Shown: positions 27,056-35,393 of the stretch, in pieces | How positions within the stretch are numbered: position 1 is the first letter of the stretch | Layout of the letters: every line of letters starts with the position of its first letter | Source of the DNA: an uncultured Porphyromonadaceae bacterium | Lineage (GTDB): Bacteria; Bacteroidota; Bacteroidia; Bacteroidales; Muribaculaceae | DNA length: 64,000 nucleotides | NCBI GenBank assembly: GCA_905198125.1 | Contig: CAJKBH010000014.1 | Location: forward strand, 1-64,000 | Reading direction: 5' to 3' | Notes under the pieces: model-generated | Told to the model about the DNA's origin: nothing | Seen by the model: only the letters and a program-made list of their open reading frames with translations | Database searches by the model: none | Translations under genes and position numbers: made by a program

Positions 27056-28645
27056 ATGGAAAATACCTTTTCAATGGTGGCCAAGACCTTCAAGGGACTG
27101 GAGCCGGTATTGCGCGACGAATTGCTGAGCCTGGGGGCCGAAAACGTAGAGATGGGCACCCGTATGGTCAGCTTCGAGGGAGACCTGGAACTGATGTATC
27201 GCGCCAACCTGTGCCTGCGCACAGCCCTGCGAATCCTCAAGCCCATTGAGAAATTCACCGCCAACGATCCCGACGAGCTTTACGACATAGTGCGCGACAT
27301 CGCCTGGGAAAAATATATGACTCCCCAGACCACGTTCGCCATCGACACGACGGTGAACAGCGAGGACTTCAACCACAGCCGTTTCGTGACCTATCGCGTC
27401 AAGGACGGCATCGTCGACCATTTCCGCGACCTGCAGGGGGAGCGTCCGTCCATCCGCGTGGCGGGCTACGACCTGCTGTTCAACGTGCACATCGACGGCG
27501 ACCGCGTCACCATCAGCCTTGACTCCAGCGGCGAGCCCCTGTCCAAGCGCGGTTACCGCGAGGAGCAGACCGAAGCCCCCATCAACGAGGTATTGGCAGC
27601 CGGCATCATCATGACCACCGGCTGGCGCGGAGAGTCCGATTTCGCCGACCCGATGTGCGGTTCGGGTACATTCCTGATCGAAGCCGCCCTGATAGCCGCC
27701 AACATCAATCCCGGCATCTACCGCAAGGGATTCGCCTTCGAGAAATGGCCGGACTTCGACGCCGACCTGTTCGAGACACTCTATAACGACGACTCGGCCG
27801 AGCGCCCCTTCGACTTCAAGATCATGGGCGGCGACATCGACCCCGAGGCCGTGGCCATAGCCCGCAAGAACATCAAGAACGCCCAGGTGGACGATATGGT
27901 GACGGTGGAAATGAAGGCCATGGCCGACTGGACCGACAATCCCGAGGAGGGATGTCTGGTGATGAATCCGCCGTACAACCACCGTCTGAAGCAGGAGGAC
28001 ATGACCGAGATGTTCCGTGGCATCGGCAACTGCCTGAAACGCAATTTCTCGGGCTGGAACGCATGGATCATCGGGCCGGACACCGAGGACTTCGACAACA
28101 TCGGCCTGAAGCCGTCGCTGAAGATACCTATGCTGAACGGTTCGCTGGAATGCTCGCTGCGCGAGTATGTGCTGTTCAACGGCCGCTACAACGACTTCCG
28201 CGCCGACGGCGGCACGGTCAAGGGTTTTGACGACGATTTCCGCCGCGACCGCGAGCCGAAGAAGATGCGCCGTGTCACCGACGACGAATGGCGCGCCGAG
28301 TCGCGCAAGTTCGGCGACCACAAGCAGAACCGCAAGCCCGGCGGCGACAAGAAACCCTTCCGCAAGGACAACGACCGCATGGCATTCAGCCGCGACGACC
28401 GCAGCGACCGTAAGCCGTTCAACCGCGACGACCGTAGCGACCGCAAGCCGTTCAACCGCGACGACCGTGGCGACCGCAAGCCGTTCAACCGCGATGACCG
28501 TGGCGACCGTAAGCCGAGCCGCTTCAACAAGCCGGCGCACGAGGTGGTGGACCGTGGCCCGCGCATCAGCGCCGACAAGTCGCAGGTGGTAAATCCCGTC
28601 TATTTCCGCAGCCGCAAAAACAAGAATTACGACGATAACGATTGA
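27056..28645 (+). CDS. THUMP-domain class I SAM-dependent RNA methyltransferase (RlmL-like)
   Basis: Probable 23S rRNA guanine-N2 methyltransferase. An N-terminal ferredoxin-like and THUMP region (about 1-155) precedes a Rossmann methyltransferase with DPMCGSGTFLIEAALIA and the catalytic NPPYN. The E. coli RlmKL protein carries a second methyltransferase domain that is absent here. From about residue 445 the tail is an Arg/Asp/Lys-rich repeat (units of RDDRSDRKPFN) that could bind RNA non-specifically. The start at 27056 is supported by conserved FSMVAKTFKGLEPVL. It follows ftsZ after 76 bp. Confidence 0.9.
   Translation: MENTFSMVAKTFKGLEPVLRDELLSLGAENVEMGTRMVSFEGDLELMYRANLCLRTALRILKPIEKFTANDPDELYDIVRDIAWEKYMTPQTTFAIDTTVNSEDFNHSRFVTYRVKDGIVDHFRDLQGERPSIRVAGYDLLFNVHIDGDRVTISLDSSGEPLSKRGYREEQTEAPINEVLAAGIIMTTGWRGESDFADPMCGSGTFLIEAALIAANINPGIYRKGFAFEKWPDFDADLFETLYNDDSAERPFDFKIMGGDIDPEAVAIARKNIKNAQVDDMVTVEMKAMADWTDNPEEGCLVMNPPYNHRLKQEDMTEMFRGIGNCLKRNFSGWNAWIIGPDTEDFDNIGLKPSLKIPMLNGSLECSLREYVLFNGRYNDFRADGGTVKGFDDDFRRDREPKKMRRVTDDEWRAESRKFGDHKQNRKPGGDKKPFRKDNDRMAFSRDDRSDRKPFNRDDRSDRKPFNRDDRGDRKPFNRDDRGDRKPSRFNKPAHEVVDRGPRISADKSQVVNPVYFRSRKNKNYDDND
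28391..28522 (+). repeat. 33-bp in-frame tandem repeat in the methyltransferase tail
   Basis: Units start at 28391, 28424, 28457 and 28490; each encodes RDDR(S/G)DRKPFN, with the last unit diverging to KPSRFN. The unit length is a multiple of three, so copy-number change would keep the frame. Confidence 0.9.
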
Positions 28646-28671
28646 ACTGACGTAATCGATTGAACTGACGT

Positions 28672-29535
28672 ATGGGAATATGCCTGCCATCGCCCGTTGA
28701 CTGGAATCTGACGCCGCTCGCTTCGCTGCTGCTCAATGTCGGACTCTTGGGTGTGTGCGCGCTGGTGCTCCTGCTTCTTTCCAAAAGTTTCTCGGTAATC
28801 AAAGGGAAAGGGGGCATCCTGACCCTGCTGTTCCTTGTCACCTCAGTCTCGTTTCCGTGGGCTCCCGGCGGCATGCTCACCACGTCATTGATACTGGCGT
28901 TAGGGATGCTGCTGTGCCTCGGCATACTGTTCAGCGCATACAGGAAAAGCAACGCCGCCCGGCAGCTGTTCCTGATGGCCACCATCCTGGCCTTAGGGTC
29001 GATGGTGCAGTACAGCTTCCTGATCATGAGCATCCCGCTGCTGATAGTGGCGGTGACGTTCAAAAGCCTGCGACTGCGCGAGGTCATTGCCTTCGCGATG
29101 GGTCTGTGCGCGCCTTACTGGATAGCCCTCGGACTGATGCTGATACCCGTAGACTGCCTGCGGCTGCCCGAACCCATGACACTGTGGAACGGGATGCCCT
29201 CGCACACGGCCATCTTCACCGGCCTTACCAACCTCGGATTCACGGCGGTGGTGTCCCTGATTCTCGGGCTGAACAACGGCATGAAGCTGTATGCCGGCAA
29301 CACGCGGCGGCGCATGTTCAACATGGCCGTCGACATCGTGCAGGCGGCCGCCCTGATAGCCATGATATTGGACTTCAACAACATGACCGCCTACGTGGTC
29401 ACCTTCTTCATGGGAGCGGCGTTCCAGTACACCAACATCTTCTCGCTGTGGAACCTGCGCCGGCCCTGGATATGGCTGACGGGCATCTGTGCGGTGTACA
29501 TGGCGTTCCTCATCCTCGCTTATATGTATCTATGA
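28672..29535 (+). CDS. polytopic membrane protein of unknown function
   Basis: A 287-residue protein with about eight hydrophobic segments, among them LLLNVGLLGVCALVLLLLS, GMLTTSLILALGMLLCLGIL and ITGICAVYMAFLILAYMYL-like C-terminus. It resembles the Bacteroidetes membrane proteins sometimes labelled beta-carotene 15,15'-monooxygenase-like or DUF6427, but I see no catalytic motif and do not assign a function. Its stop overlaps the pdxB ATG by four bases (ATGA), so it is coupled to pdxB. Confidence 0.8.
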   Translation: MGICLPSPVDWNLTPLASLLLNVGLLGVCALVLLLLSKSFSVIKGKGGILTLLFLVTSVSFPWAPGGMLTTSLILALGMLLCLGILFSAYRKSNAARQLFLMATILALGSMVQYSFLIMSIPLLIVAVTFKSLRLREVIAFAMGLCAPYWIALGLMLIPVDCLRLPEPMTLWNGMPSHTAIFTGLTNLGFTAVVSLILGLNNGMKLYAGNTRRRMFNMAVDIVQAAALIAMILDFNNMTAYVVTFFMGAAFQYTNIFSLWNLRRPWIWLTGICAVYMAFLILAYMYL

Positions 29536-30545
29536 AGATAATAGCAGACGAAAACATACCTTATCTGCGCGGCCGCATCGGTGGCGGCGCAGACGTGATA
29601 TATGTGGACCAGTCGGAATTCAGCCGCGAGCTGGTCCGGGACGCCGATGCGCTGCTGATACGCACGCGCACACGCTGCGACGAGGCACTGCTGCACGATT
29701 CGTCGGTGCGCCTCGTGGCCACGGCCACCATCGGCACCGACCAGATAGACATACCCTGGTGCGAGAGCCACGGCATCGCGGTGGCGTCGTCGCCGGGCTG
29801 CAACGCTCCGGCTGTGGCGCAGTACGTGTGGAGCGCGCTGCTGCGCCTGGGGTTCGACCCGGCCGCCGGCGAACGCCTCGGCGTGGTGGGATGCGGCAAC
29901 ATAGGCAGCATCGTGGCCGACTGGGGACGCAAGATGGGTGCCGAGATATGGGTGTCCGACCCTCCGAAGCAACGCGCAGGCGTTCCGGACAATTACCATA
30001 CCCTTGAGGACATCATGAGGGAATGCCGCGCCGTAACATTCCACACGCCGCTGACTAAGAAAGGTCCCGACGCCACGTTGCATCTGTGCGACGCCGAATC
30101 GCTGGAGCTGATGGGGGAGAACCGTATCCTCGTCAACGCCGCCCGCGGTCCGGTGGTGGACAACGACGCGCTGCTGCGCAGGATGTATGCCGACCCGACG
30201 CTGCGCGTGGCCCTTGACGTATGGGAAAACGAACCCGACCTGAACCGCGAACTGCTGGAGAAAACCGATTTCGGCACATTCCACATAGCCGGTTATTCGC
30301 GCCAGGGCAAACAGCGCGCCACGCGCATGGTGCTGGAGGCTCTGAACCGCACTCTCGGCGTGCCGGTAGACACAGAGGGCCTGGAGCCGGTCTACAATCC
30401 CGCTCCGGACGCAGTACCTGTGCCGCGAGACATTCTGCAAAGCTATGACCCGACCGTGGATTCCGACATGCTGAAACAGAATCCCGGCGCGTTCGAACAG
30501 CTGCGTCACGACTACGACTATCGTCCCGAATATGAATTACAGTAA
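29532..30545 (+). CDS. pdxB: 4-phosphoerythronate dehydrogenase
   Basis: NAD-dependent D-2-hydroxyacid dehydrogenase of pyridoxal phosphate synthesis. ATG 29532 starts MKIIADENIPYLRGRIG, the family N-terminus. The NAD loop is GVVGCGNIGSIVADWGRKMG; ILVNAARGPVVDNDAL and VALDVWENEP carry the catalytic Arg/Glu, and IAGYSRQGKQRAT holds the PdxB-type His-free hinge region. Length 337. The 3' end overlaps the RNase H gene by 14 bases. Confidence 0.93.
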   Translation: MKIIADENIPYLRGRIGGGADVIYVDQSEFSRELVRDADALLIRTRTRCDEALLHDSSVRLVATATIGTDQIDIPWCESHGIAVASSPGCNAPAVAQYVWSALLRLGFDPAAGERLGVVGCGNIGSIVADWGRKMGAEIWVSDPPKQRAGVPDNYHTLEDIMRECRAVTFHTPLTKKGPDATLHLCDAESLELMGENRILVNAARGPVVDNDALLRRMYADPTLRVALDVWENEPDLNRELLEKTDFGTFHIAGYSRQGKQRATRMVLEALNRTLGVPVDTEGLEPVYNPAPDAVPVPRDILQSYDPTVDSDMLKQNPGAFEQLRHDYDYRPEYELQ

Positions 30546-31227
30546 GAGGTTTTATGTGGTGTTCGCGGGTCGTCAGCCCGGCGTGTACGATGACTTCAAC
30601 GACGCGATGGAGCAGGTGGACGGCTTTGACGGAGCCTCGTTCAAAAGCTATGCCTCGCCCGAGCAGGCCGCCGAAGCATTCCGCAGGTTCGACCGGAAAA
30701 GCGATTCACGTTCCATCGGAGCGCTGCTTATCAACGCCACGGAACAGAAACGCAAGGAACAAGGGGCGAGAGGCAGGGAAGACCGCATCGAGACAAAAAC
30801 TGATTATTTCGCTTTCCCAGAGATAGACCTGAACGGCTGGGCGGTCGACGCTTCATGCATGGGTAATCCCGGCGTGATGGAATATCGCGGCGTGGAACTG
30901 ATGAGCGGCAAAGAAATATTCCGCGTGGGGCCGTTCAAAAAGGGGACGAACAATATCGGCGAATTCCTGGCCATAGTCCACGCCCTGGCGCTGATGCAGC
31001 AGAAAGGGGAGCGCCACACGGTCTATTCCGACTCGGTGTCGGGAATGGCCTGGGTGCGCAACCGCAAGGTCAAGACCCAGCTGGCGCGCAACAAGGACAC
31101 TGAACCCGTGTTCCGCATGATGGAGCGCGCCCTGTCGTGGCTCAACACGCATCAGTACGACGTGCAGATACGTAAGTGGGACACCGACCGCTGGGGAGAA
31201 GTACCGGCCGATTTCGACCGCAAATAA
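30532..31227 (+). CDS. ribonuclease H with viroplasmin-type RNA-binding N-terminus
   Basis: Type 1 RNase H that degrades RNA in RNA:DNA hybrids. Residues 1-50 form a caulimovirus viroplasmin/hybrid-binding domain (YVVFAGRQPGVYDDFNDAMEQV, FKSYASPEQAAEAF). The catalytic domain from about 95 has the acidic set Asp in GWAVDASCMGNPG, Glu in NNIGEFLAIVHAL, Asp in VYSDSVSGM and Asp in the C-terminal WGEVPADFDRK. Length 231. Confidence 0.93.
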   Translation: MNYSKRFYVVFAGRQPGVYDDFNDAMEQVDGFDGASFKSYASPEQAAEAFRRFDRKSDSRSIGALLINATEQKRKEQGARGREDRIETKTDYFAFPEIDLNGWAVDASCMGNPGVMEYRGVELMSGKEIFRVGPFKKGTNNIGEFLAIVHALALMQQKGERHTVYSDSVSGMAWVRNRKVKTQLARNKDTEPVFRMMERALSWLNTHQYDVQIRKWDTDRWGEVPADFDRK

Positions 31228-31237
31228 CATCTTTGGG

Positions 31238-32182
31238 ATGGACCGGGAGGGACTTCGCGCGGCGTTGCTTGAGGCGGGAGCGGCAGCCGTAGGTTTTGCC
31301 TCGGCCGGGCCCGTGAGCGAGGACGAGGACCGGCGGCTGCGTGGCTGGCTGGCCGCAGGACACCATGCCGGCATGGCCTGGATGGAACGTCACGCCGACC
31401 TGAGACGCGACCTCGACAACGTGTTGCCCGGTACCCGCACAGTCATTTCACTCGCGTTCCCATACGCACCCGAGCGTGAACGCCCCTCTGATTTACCCTA
31501 TCTGAGCCGTTATGCGTACGGCACGGACTATCACGAAGCCATACGAAGCCTTCTGACGGCCGTTTTAGAACAGACGGGTATTTTATCATCCTGCCGCATC
31601 TGTATCGATTCTGCGCCCGTTTCCGAGCGATTCTGGGCCATTCGCGCCGGCATCGGCTACCGCGGCGATAACGGCGCCCTCATAGTCCCCGGCATCGGAC
31701 CCGAAGTATTCCTTGCCGAAATTCTCACGACTATCGAATTCGAACCGGACACACCCTCTAATGCCGAATTTCTGCATTCTAATGCCGAATGCCTGCATTG
31801 TGGCGCATGTCGCCGCGCATGTCCTACCGGGGCATTGCAACCCGACGGCACCATCGACTGCCGCCGTTGCATTTCCTACCTCACCATAGAGCATCGCGGT
31901 CTCTGGACCGACCCCGACGCCATAGCCGCCATGAGCACCCCCGCAGGCCGCACCTCCCTGTTCGGCTGCGACCGCTGTATCACCGCCTGCCCCTTACGCA
32001 ACGACACTTCCAGCCCTCATGCCTTGAACCCTACATTACCCGCCATGCTCGCCCTCACGCCGTCCGACATTCCCGCACGGCAGTCAGAATTCAAGCGCCG
32101 CTTCGCCCACACCGCCCTGCTCCGCCCCGGCCTCCAGAACCTGCTCCGCAACATCGCCAACCTCGACCTCCGCAGCCAATGA
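31238..32182 (+). CDS. queG: epoxyqueuosine reductase
   Basis: Cobalamin- and Fe-S-dependent enzyme for the last step of queuosine synthesis in tRNA. The 314-residue protein has YGTDYHEAIRSLL, the catalytic-region motif WAIRAGIGYRGDNGALIVPG and two 4Fe-4S clusters (CLHCGACRRACPTGAL and CDRCITACPLR). The C-terminal HEAT-like extension of some QueG proteins is absent. It lies 10 bp after the RNase H gene. Confidence 0.95.
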   Translation: MDREGLRAALLEAGAAAVGFASAGPVSEDEDRRLRGWLAAGHHAGMAWMERHADLRRDLDNVLPGTRTVISLAFPYAPERERPSDLPYLSRYAYGTDYHEAIRSLLTAVLEQTGILSSCRICIDSAPVSERFWAIRAGIGYRGDNGALIVPGIGPEVFLAEILTTIEFEPDTPSNAEFLHSNAECLHCGACRRACPTGALQPDGTIDCRRCISYLTIEHRGLWTDPDAIAAMSTPAGRTSLFGCDRCITACPLRNDTSSPHALNPTLPAMLALTPSDIPARQSEFKRRFAHTALLRPGLQNLLRNIANLDLRSQ

Positions 32183-32221
32183 AAATGTTGCCAACATAGC
32201 TGATAATCAAAATAAAAGTGT

Positions 32222-32229
32222 TACTTTTG
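32222..32229 (+). promoter_or_regulatory. -7 promoter element of the rhuM-fic pair
   Basis: TACTTTTG ends 4 bases before the ATG at 32234. No good -33 TTTG is seen at the usual distance. The predicted start of transcription falls at or beside the ATG. Confidence 0.6.
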
Positions 32230-32233
32230 TAGC

Positions 32234-33253
32234 ATGAACGACTTGACAATATCAAATATCGAGCGGCAGAACGTATTGAATAACCGTTATGCCCTTCAGA
32301 CTATCCAAGAAAATCTGGAGGTCAACGGTCTGCGCTTCCACGACCAACTGCTTTTCACCACTAAAATGGTAGCGGATTTTTATGAAGTGGATGAACGAAC
32401 GATTAAACGTTATATACGAGATTATGGTGATGAACTTCGTGCTAACGGATATTTTTTAAGTCAGGGTAACTCACTGAAAGAATTAAAGTTACATTTTGTT
32501 AGGGACATTAATGTCCCTAAGTTTACACGTCAACTGGGAGTCTTTACATTCCGGGCATTTCTGAACATAGGGATGCTCCTCACAGAGAGCGAAAAAGCCA
32601 AACAGCTGCGCACTCGCATACTCGATATTGTCATCGCCACAATCAATGGACGCGCCGGAGGTGGCACCAAGTATATCAACTGGCGCGACCGCGACTATAT
32701 TCCTACAGCAATAAAGAGCGAGAACTACCGCAAGAACTTCACCCAAGCCGTAGGCAAATATGTGGACGGCATTCCGACCTACAAATACGAGCAGATAACC
32801 GACTTGATATACAAAGCCGTATTCCGGGAAAACGCAAAGGAATACCGAGTTGTGCTTCGTCTGCAGAACGAGGAAAATGTGCGTCACACGCTCTATGCAG
32901 AGGTATTGCTTTGCATATCCTCATTTGAGAATGGTGTGGCCTATCAGATTGAGAAACAGTACTCCGAGAACGGCAATAAGCAGCTCTCTGTCGCAGAGGT
33001 AAAAGCAATCATTGACGAACTGGCGGCAGCCCCTATGATGGAACCGTTTATCAACGACGCAAGATCCAAGATGGCATCGCGTGATGTCGCATTCCGTGAT
33101 GCTTGGCATGGAAATCTTGCTGAATACCTCCGCGCGGTTACTCCCGATGAGTTCGACAAATTCATAGGCGACGCGTCAATCGACTTTGATAACATTCTTG
33201 AAGCCAACCGAGAAGTTCTAAAACGCCTGAAGCAGGCCGACGACGATGAGTGA
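32234..33253 (+). CDS. RhuM-family protein
   Basis: The 339-residue protein matches the virulence RhuM family: an N-terminal phage-antirepressor-like winged region (TTKMVADFYEVDERTIKRY), FRAFLNIGMLLTESEKAK, LDIVIATINGRAGGGTKYINWRDRD and a helical C-terminus. RhuM was named from a Salmonella pathogenicity island, and its biochemical role is not firmly known. Here it overlaps a Fic/Doc gene by 8 bases, so it is the likely antitoxin or regulator partner (inference). Base composition is AT-richer than the upstream genes. A perfect 22-bp palindrome lies inside the gene at 32499-32520. Confidence 0.85.
   Translation: MNDLTISNIERQNVLNNRYALQTIQENLEVNGLRFHDQLLFTTKMVADFYEVDERTIKRYIRDYGDELRANGYFLSQGNSLKELKLHFVRDINVPKFTRQLGVFTFRAFLNIGMLLTESEKAKQLRTRILDIVIATINGRAGGGTKYINWRDRDYIPTAIKSENYRKNFTQAVGKYVDGIPTYKYEQITDLIYKAVFRENAKEYRVVLRLQNEENVRHTLYAEVLLCISSFENGVAYQIEKQYSENGNKQLSVAEVKAIIDELAAAPMMEPFINDARSKMASRDVAFRDAWHGNLAEYLRAVTPDEFDKFIGDASIDFDNILEANREVLKRLKQADDDE
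32499..32520. repeat. 22-bp perfect palindrome inside rhuM
   Basis: TTAGGGACAT followed by TA and its mirror ATGTCCCTAA. It encodes RDINVPK of RhuM, and could be an intragenic operator or hairpin. Evidence is the symmetry alone. Confidence 0.6.
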
Positions 33254-33707
33254 GGAACTGAAATACATCGACTATGAAGGAGCGTTAGAGGTCTATCGTA
33301 AGACCGTAGCCGCCAGCGGTGGCGGTTTGCAGGGCGTAAAAGACGAAGGCGGCATACGCAAAGTTCTCGACTTCGTGCAGAGCGACCTGTACTATCCCAC
33401 ATTCGTTGATAAACTGACCTATCTGGTATTCGGATTATGCACCGGCCATTACTTTGAGGATTCCAACAAGCGGGCGGCGCTGACCATCGGCGTCTGGTTT
33501 CTCGTTCATAACGGCTACTATTGGCACGCCTATAGTTTCATGCAGTGCATGGAGGCAATCATCTACCATGTCGCCGCCGGCCGCATCGATAAAGACCTCC
33601 TCCATCGCATCATCACCTGCTACATGGCAAATGAAGACTATCCCGAAGCCCTCAAACTCGAAATCATCCACGCCATCGACGACCAATCCACAGGATTTAA
33701 CGAATAA
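33246..33707 (+). CDS. Fic/Doc-family protein (death-on-curing type)
   Basis: A 153-residue Fic-fold protein with the core HYFEDSNKRAALTIGVWFL, i.e. the HxFxx(G/S)NKR motif of the Doc branch, where the first Gly of the usual DxNK or GNK is Ser. Fic enzymes transfer AMP, UMP or phosphate to target proteins; Doc phosphorylates EF-Tu. The catalytic His and the NKR are intact, so activity is plausible. It overlaps rhuM and no separate small antitoxin is seen. Confidence 0.88.
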   Translation: MSEELKYIDYEGALEVYRKTVAASGGGLQGVKDEGGIRKVLDFVQSDLYYPTFVDKLTYLVFGLCTGHYFEDSNKRAALTIGVWFLVHNGYYWHAYSFMQCMEAIIYHVAAGRIDKDLLHRIITCYMANEDYPEALKLEIIHAIDDQSTGFNE

Positions 33708-33784
33708 ACTTTTTCTTCTTTACAATTGGGGACTCCTGCCGATAATTTGTTTCAAATTTGTATCGGGCACATAAATTAGATACG

Positions 33785-33821
33785 TTTTTGCCTGCATATT
33801 GCCAACTAATCGTTAACTTTG
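33785..33821 (+). promoter_or_regulatory. promoter of rnpA-yidD
   Basis: TTTTTG (33785-33790), 23-nt spacer, TAACTTTG (33814-33821). The ATG at 33826 is 5 bases after the box. Confidence 0.65.
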
Positions 33822-33825
33822 CAGA

Positions 33826-34362
33826 ATGAATGATATAGAAAATATCAAAGCTGAAAGCAACGAGCAGGACGTAAGGCAAAGGCTGGAGCAGGAGGACGTG
33901 AGGACTGACGTGAGGACTGAGGACGTGTGTCATCCGCTACGTATGGGCAAGAGCGAGCGGCTGCACCACCGCACATTAGTGGAGGGGCTGTTCGCGGAGG
34001 GCAAGAGCATGTACGAGTTTCCGCTGCGAATGGTGTGGCGCTGGATGCCGGCCGAGAAGCTTGACTCGTCGTTCCGCAACGGACGCCCGGCCGGTATAGC
34101 ACCGGTGCAGATGATGGTCACCATTCCGAAGAAGAAGCGGCGGCATGCGGTGGACCGCGTGCTGATGCGCCGCCGAATCCGCGAGGCTTACCGTCTGAAC
34201 CGTATGCCGATGCGCGAGGCATTGGCTCAGCTCCCCGCCGACGGTTTCCTGCAGATAGCATTCATCTATCTGCACAACGAGAACGCGGAGTATGCCGAGC
34301 TGGAACCCAAGATGCAGAAGCTGCTCGCCAAACTTACCAACAAGCTATGCCGTCATTGCTGA
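33826..34362 (+). CDS. rnpA: ribonuclease P protein component
   Basis: Protein subunit of RNase P, which matures tRNA 5' ends. The core has KSERLHHRTLVEGLF and the RNR signature RVLMRRRIREAYRLNR. With start 33826 the protein is 178 residues and carries a 39-residue acidic extension with an internal repeat (DVRTDVRTEDV). The promoter lies 5 bases upstream, so either translation is leaderless from 33826 or it starts at the in-frame ATG 33943 (MGKSERLHH), which would give a normal-length protein behind a 117-nt leader. Confidence 0.92.
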   Translation: MNDIENIKAESNEQDVRQRLEQEDVRTDVRTEDVCHPLRMGKSERLHHRTLVEGLFAEGKSMYEFPLRMVWRWMPAEKLDSSFRNGRPAGIAPVQMMVTIPKKKRRHAVDRVLMRRRIREAYRLNRMPMREALAQLPADGFLQIAFIYLHNENAEYAELEPKMQKLLAKLTNKLCRHC

Positions 34363-34604
34363 GACGAACCGTGCGCCAGGTGGTGTTGCTGCCGGTATAT
34401 TTCTACCGGGCGTGCATCTCGCCGATGCTGCCGCCGAGCTGCCGCTACACTCCGACGTGCTCGCAATACGCCATCGAGGCGGTCAAAACGCATGGCATAT
34501 TCTCAGGCTCATGGCTGGCCATCAGACGCATACTGCGCTGCAATCCCTGGGGCGGCTCGGGCTACGACCCGGTCCCTCCGAAAAAAGTTGAGAAAGTTGA
34601 ATAA
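34347..34604 (+). CDS. yidD: membrane protein insertion efficiency factor
   Basis: YidD, 85 residues, helps membrane protein insertion at the inner membrane. It contains LLPVYFYRACISPMLPPSCRYTPTCSQYAIEAV and the C-terminal CNPWGGSGYDPVP, with the conserved Cys residues. It overlaps rnpA by 16 bases, the usual order. Confidence 0.95.
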   Translation: MPSLLRRTVRQVVLLPVYFYRACISPMLPPSCRYTPTCSQYAIEAVKTHGIFSGSWLAIRRILRCNPWGGSGYDPVPPKKVEKVE

Positions 34605-34650
34605 GTTGAGAAAGTCAAGATAAATGTGCAGCTATCTGAATGTTCGTCTT

Positions 34651-34728
34651 GGTATTCTCTTAACTTTTTAAACTCTTTCAACTTTGTCAACTATCGGTTC
34701 TCGGTATTCTCTTAACTTTTTAAACTCT
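34651..34728. repeat. 26-bp direct repeat between yidD and tatD
   Basis: GGTATTCTCTTAACTTTTTA plus AACTCT occurs at 34651-34676 and again at 34703-34728, 52 bp apart. The surrounding 150 bp is made of many small TTGAGAAAG / AACTTT variants on both strands. No gene is seen. Confidence 0.8.
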
Positions 34729-34760
34729 ATAAACTTTATAAACTGTTAGACAATTACCCT

Positions 34761-35390
34761 ATGATACTTGATATCCATACACACAAGGCGGCTCCGCAAC
34801 CGTTGGCGGTGGTCGACATCTCGTTTATCAGAAACCCTGAGTTCCGGGCTGTGGACGGACAACTGTATTCGGCCGGCATCCATCCGTGGGACACCCATCG
34901 CGACGTGACGCCCGAGGAATGGACGCGTCTTGAGGAATTGCTGCGTCGTCCCGAATTCGTGGCGGTAGGGGAGGCCGGCGTAGACCTGTCGGGGCGCGGA
35001 GGCATGATGTTCCGTCAGCTGAACATCTTCAAGCGCCAGATAGAGCTGTCCGAAAGCCTGAAGAAACCCATCATAGTGCATTGCGTCAAGGCCGAGGACG
35101 TGCTGTGCGGCCTTATACGCGACCTGAAGCCCACGCAGCCCTGGATAATACACGGATTCCGCAAGAAACCGCAGGCGGCGCGACAGCTGCTCAACGCCGG
35201 ATGCTACATCTCTTTGGGACAGCACTTCAACCCTGACACGCTCCATGCCATTCCGCAGGACCGTCTGTTGGCCGAGACCGATGAATCCGAACTCTCCATT
35301 CAGGAAATCATCGGAATCCAGAGCAACATCCTCGGCACCGACCTCGAGCCCGTCATCGCCGCAAATTCGGCAAAAGTGCTGGGACTCTAA
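34761..35390 (+). CDS. TatD-family hydrolase (short form)
   Basis: Metal-dependent amidohydrolase-fold nuclease/hydrolase of 209 residues. Ligand motifs are DIHTHK, GEAGVDLSG, IVHCVKAED, IIHGFRKKP and LAETDES. It is shorter than E. coli TatD (about 260) but like other short Bacteroidetes forms. The last 13 codons plus stop (PVIAANSAKVLGL) are duplicated at 37398-37443, beyond the ATPase/RloB cassette, marking this 3' end as the insertion point. Confidence 0.9.
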   Translation: MILDIHTHKAAPQPLAVVDISFIRNPEFRAVDGQLYSAGIHPWDTHRDVTPEEWTRLEELLRRPEFVAVGEAGVDLSGRGGMMFRQLNIFKRQIELSESLKKPIIVHCVKAEDVLCGLIRDLKPTQPWIIHGFRKKPQAARQLLNAGCYISLGQHFNPDTLHAIPQDRLLAETDESELSIQEIIGIQSNILGTDLEPVIAANSAKVLGL

Positions 35391-35393
35391 AAC
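35348..35393 (+). repeat. 46-bp duplication, left copy (tatD 3' end)
   Basis: Identical over 46/46 bases to 37398-37443. It begins GCCCGTCATCGCCGCAAATT and ends GGGACTCTAAAAC, containing the tatD stop. It behaves like an attachment site or long target duplication: the left copy keeps the gene intact and the right copy is a fragment. Confidence 0.93.
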
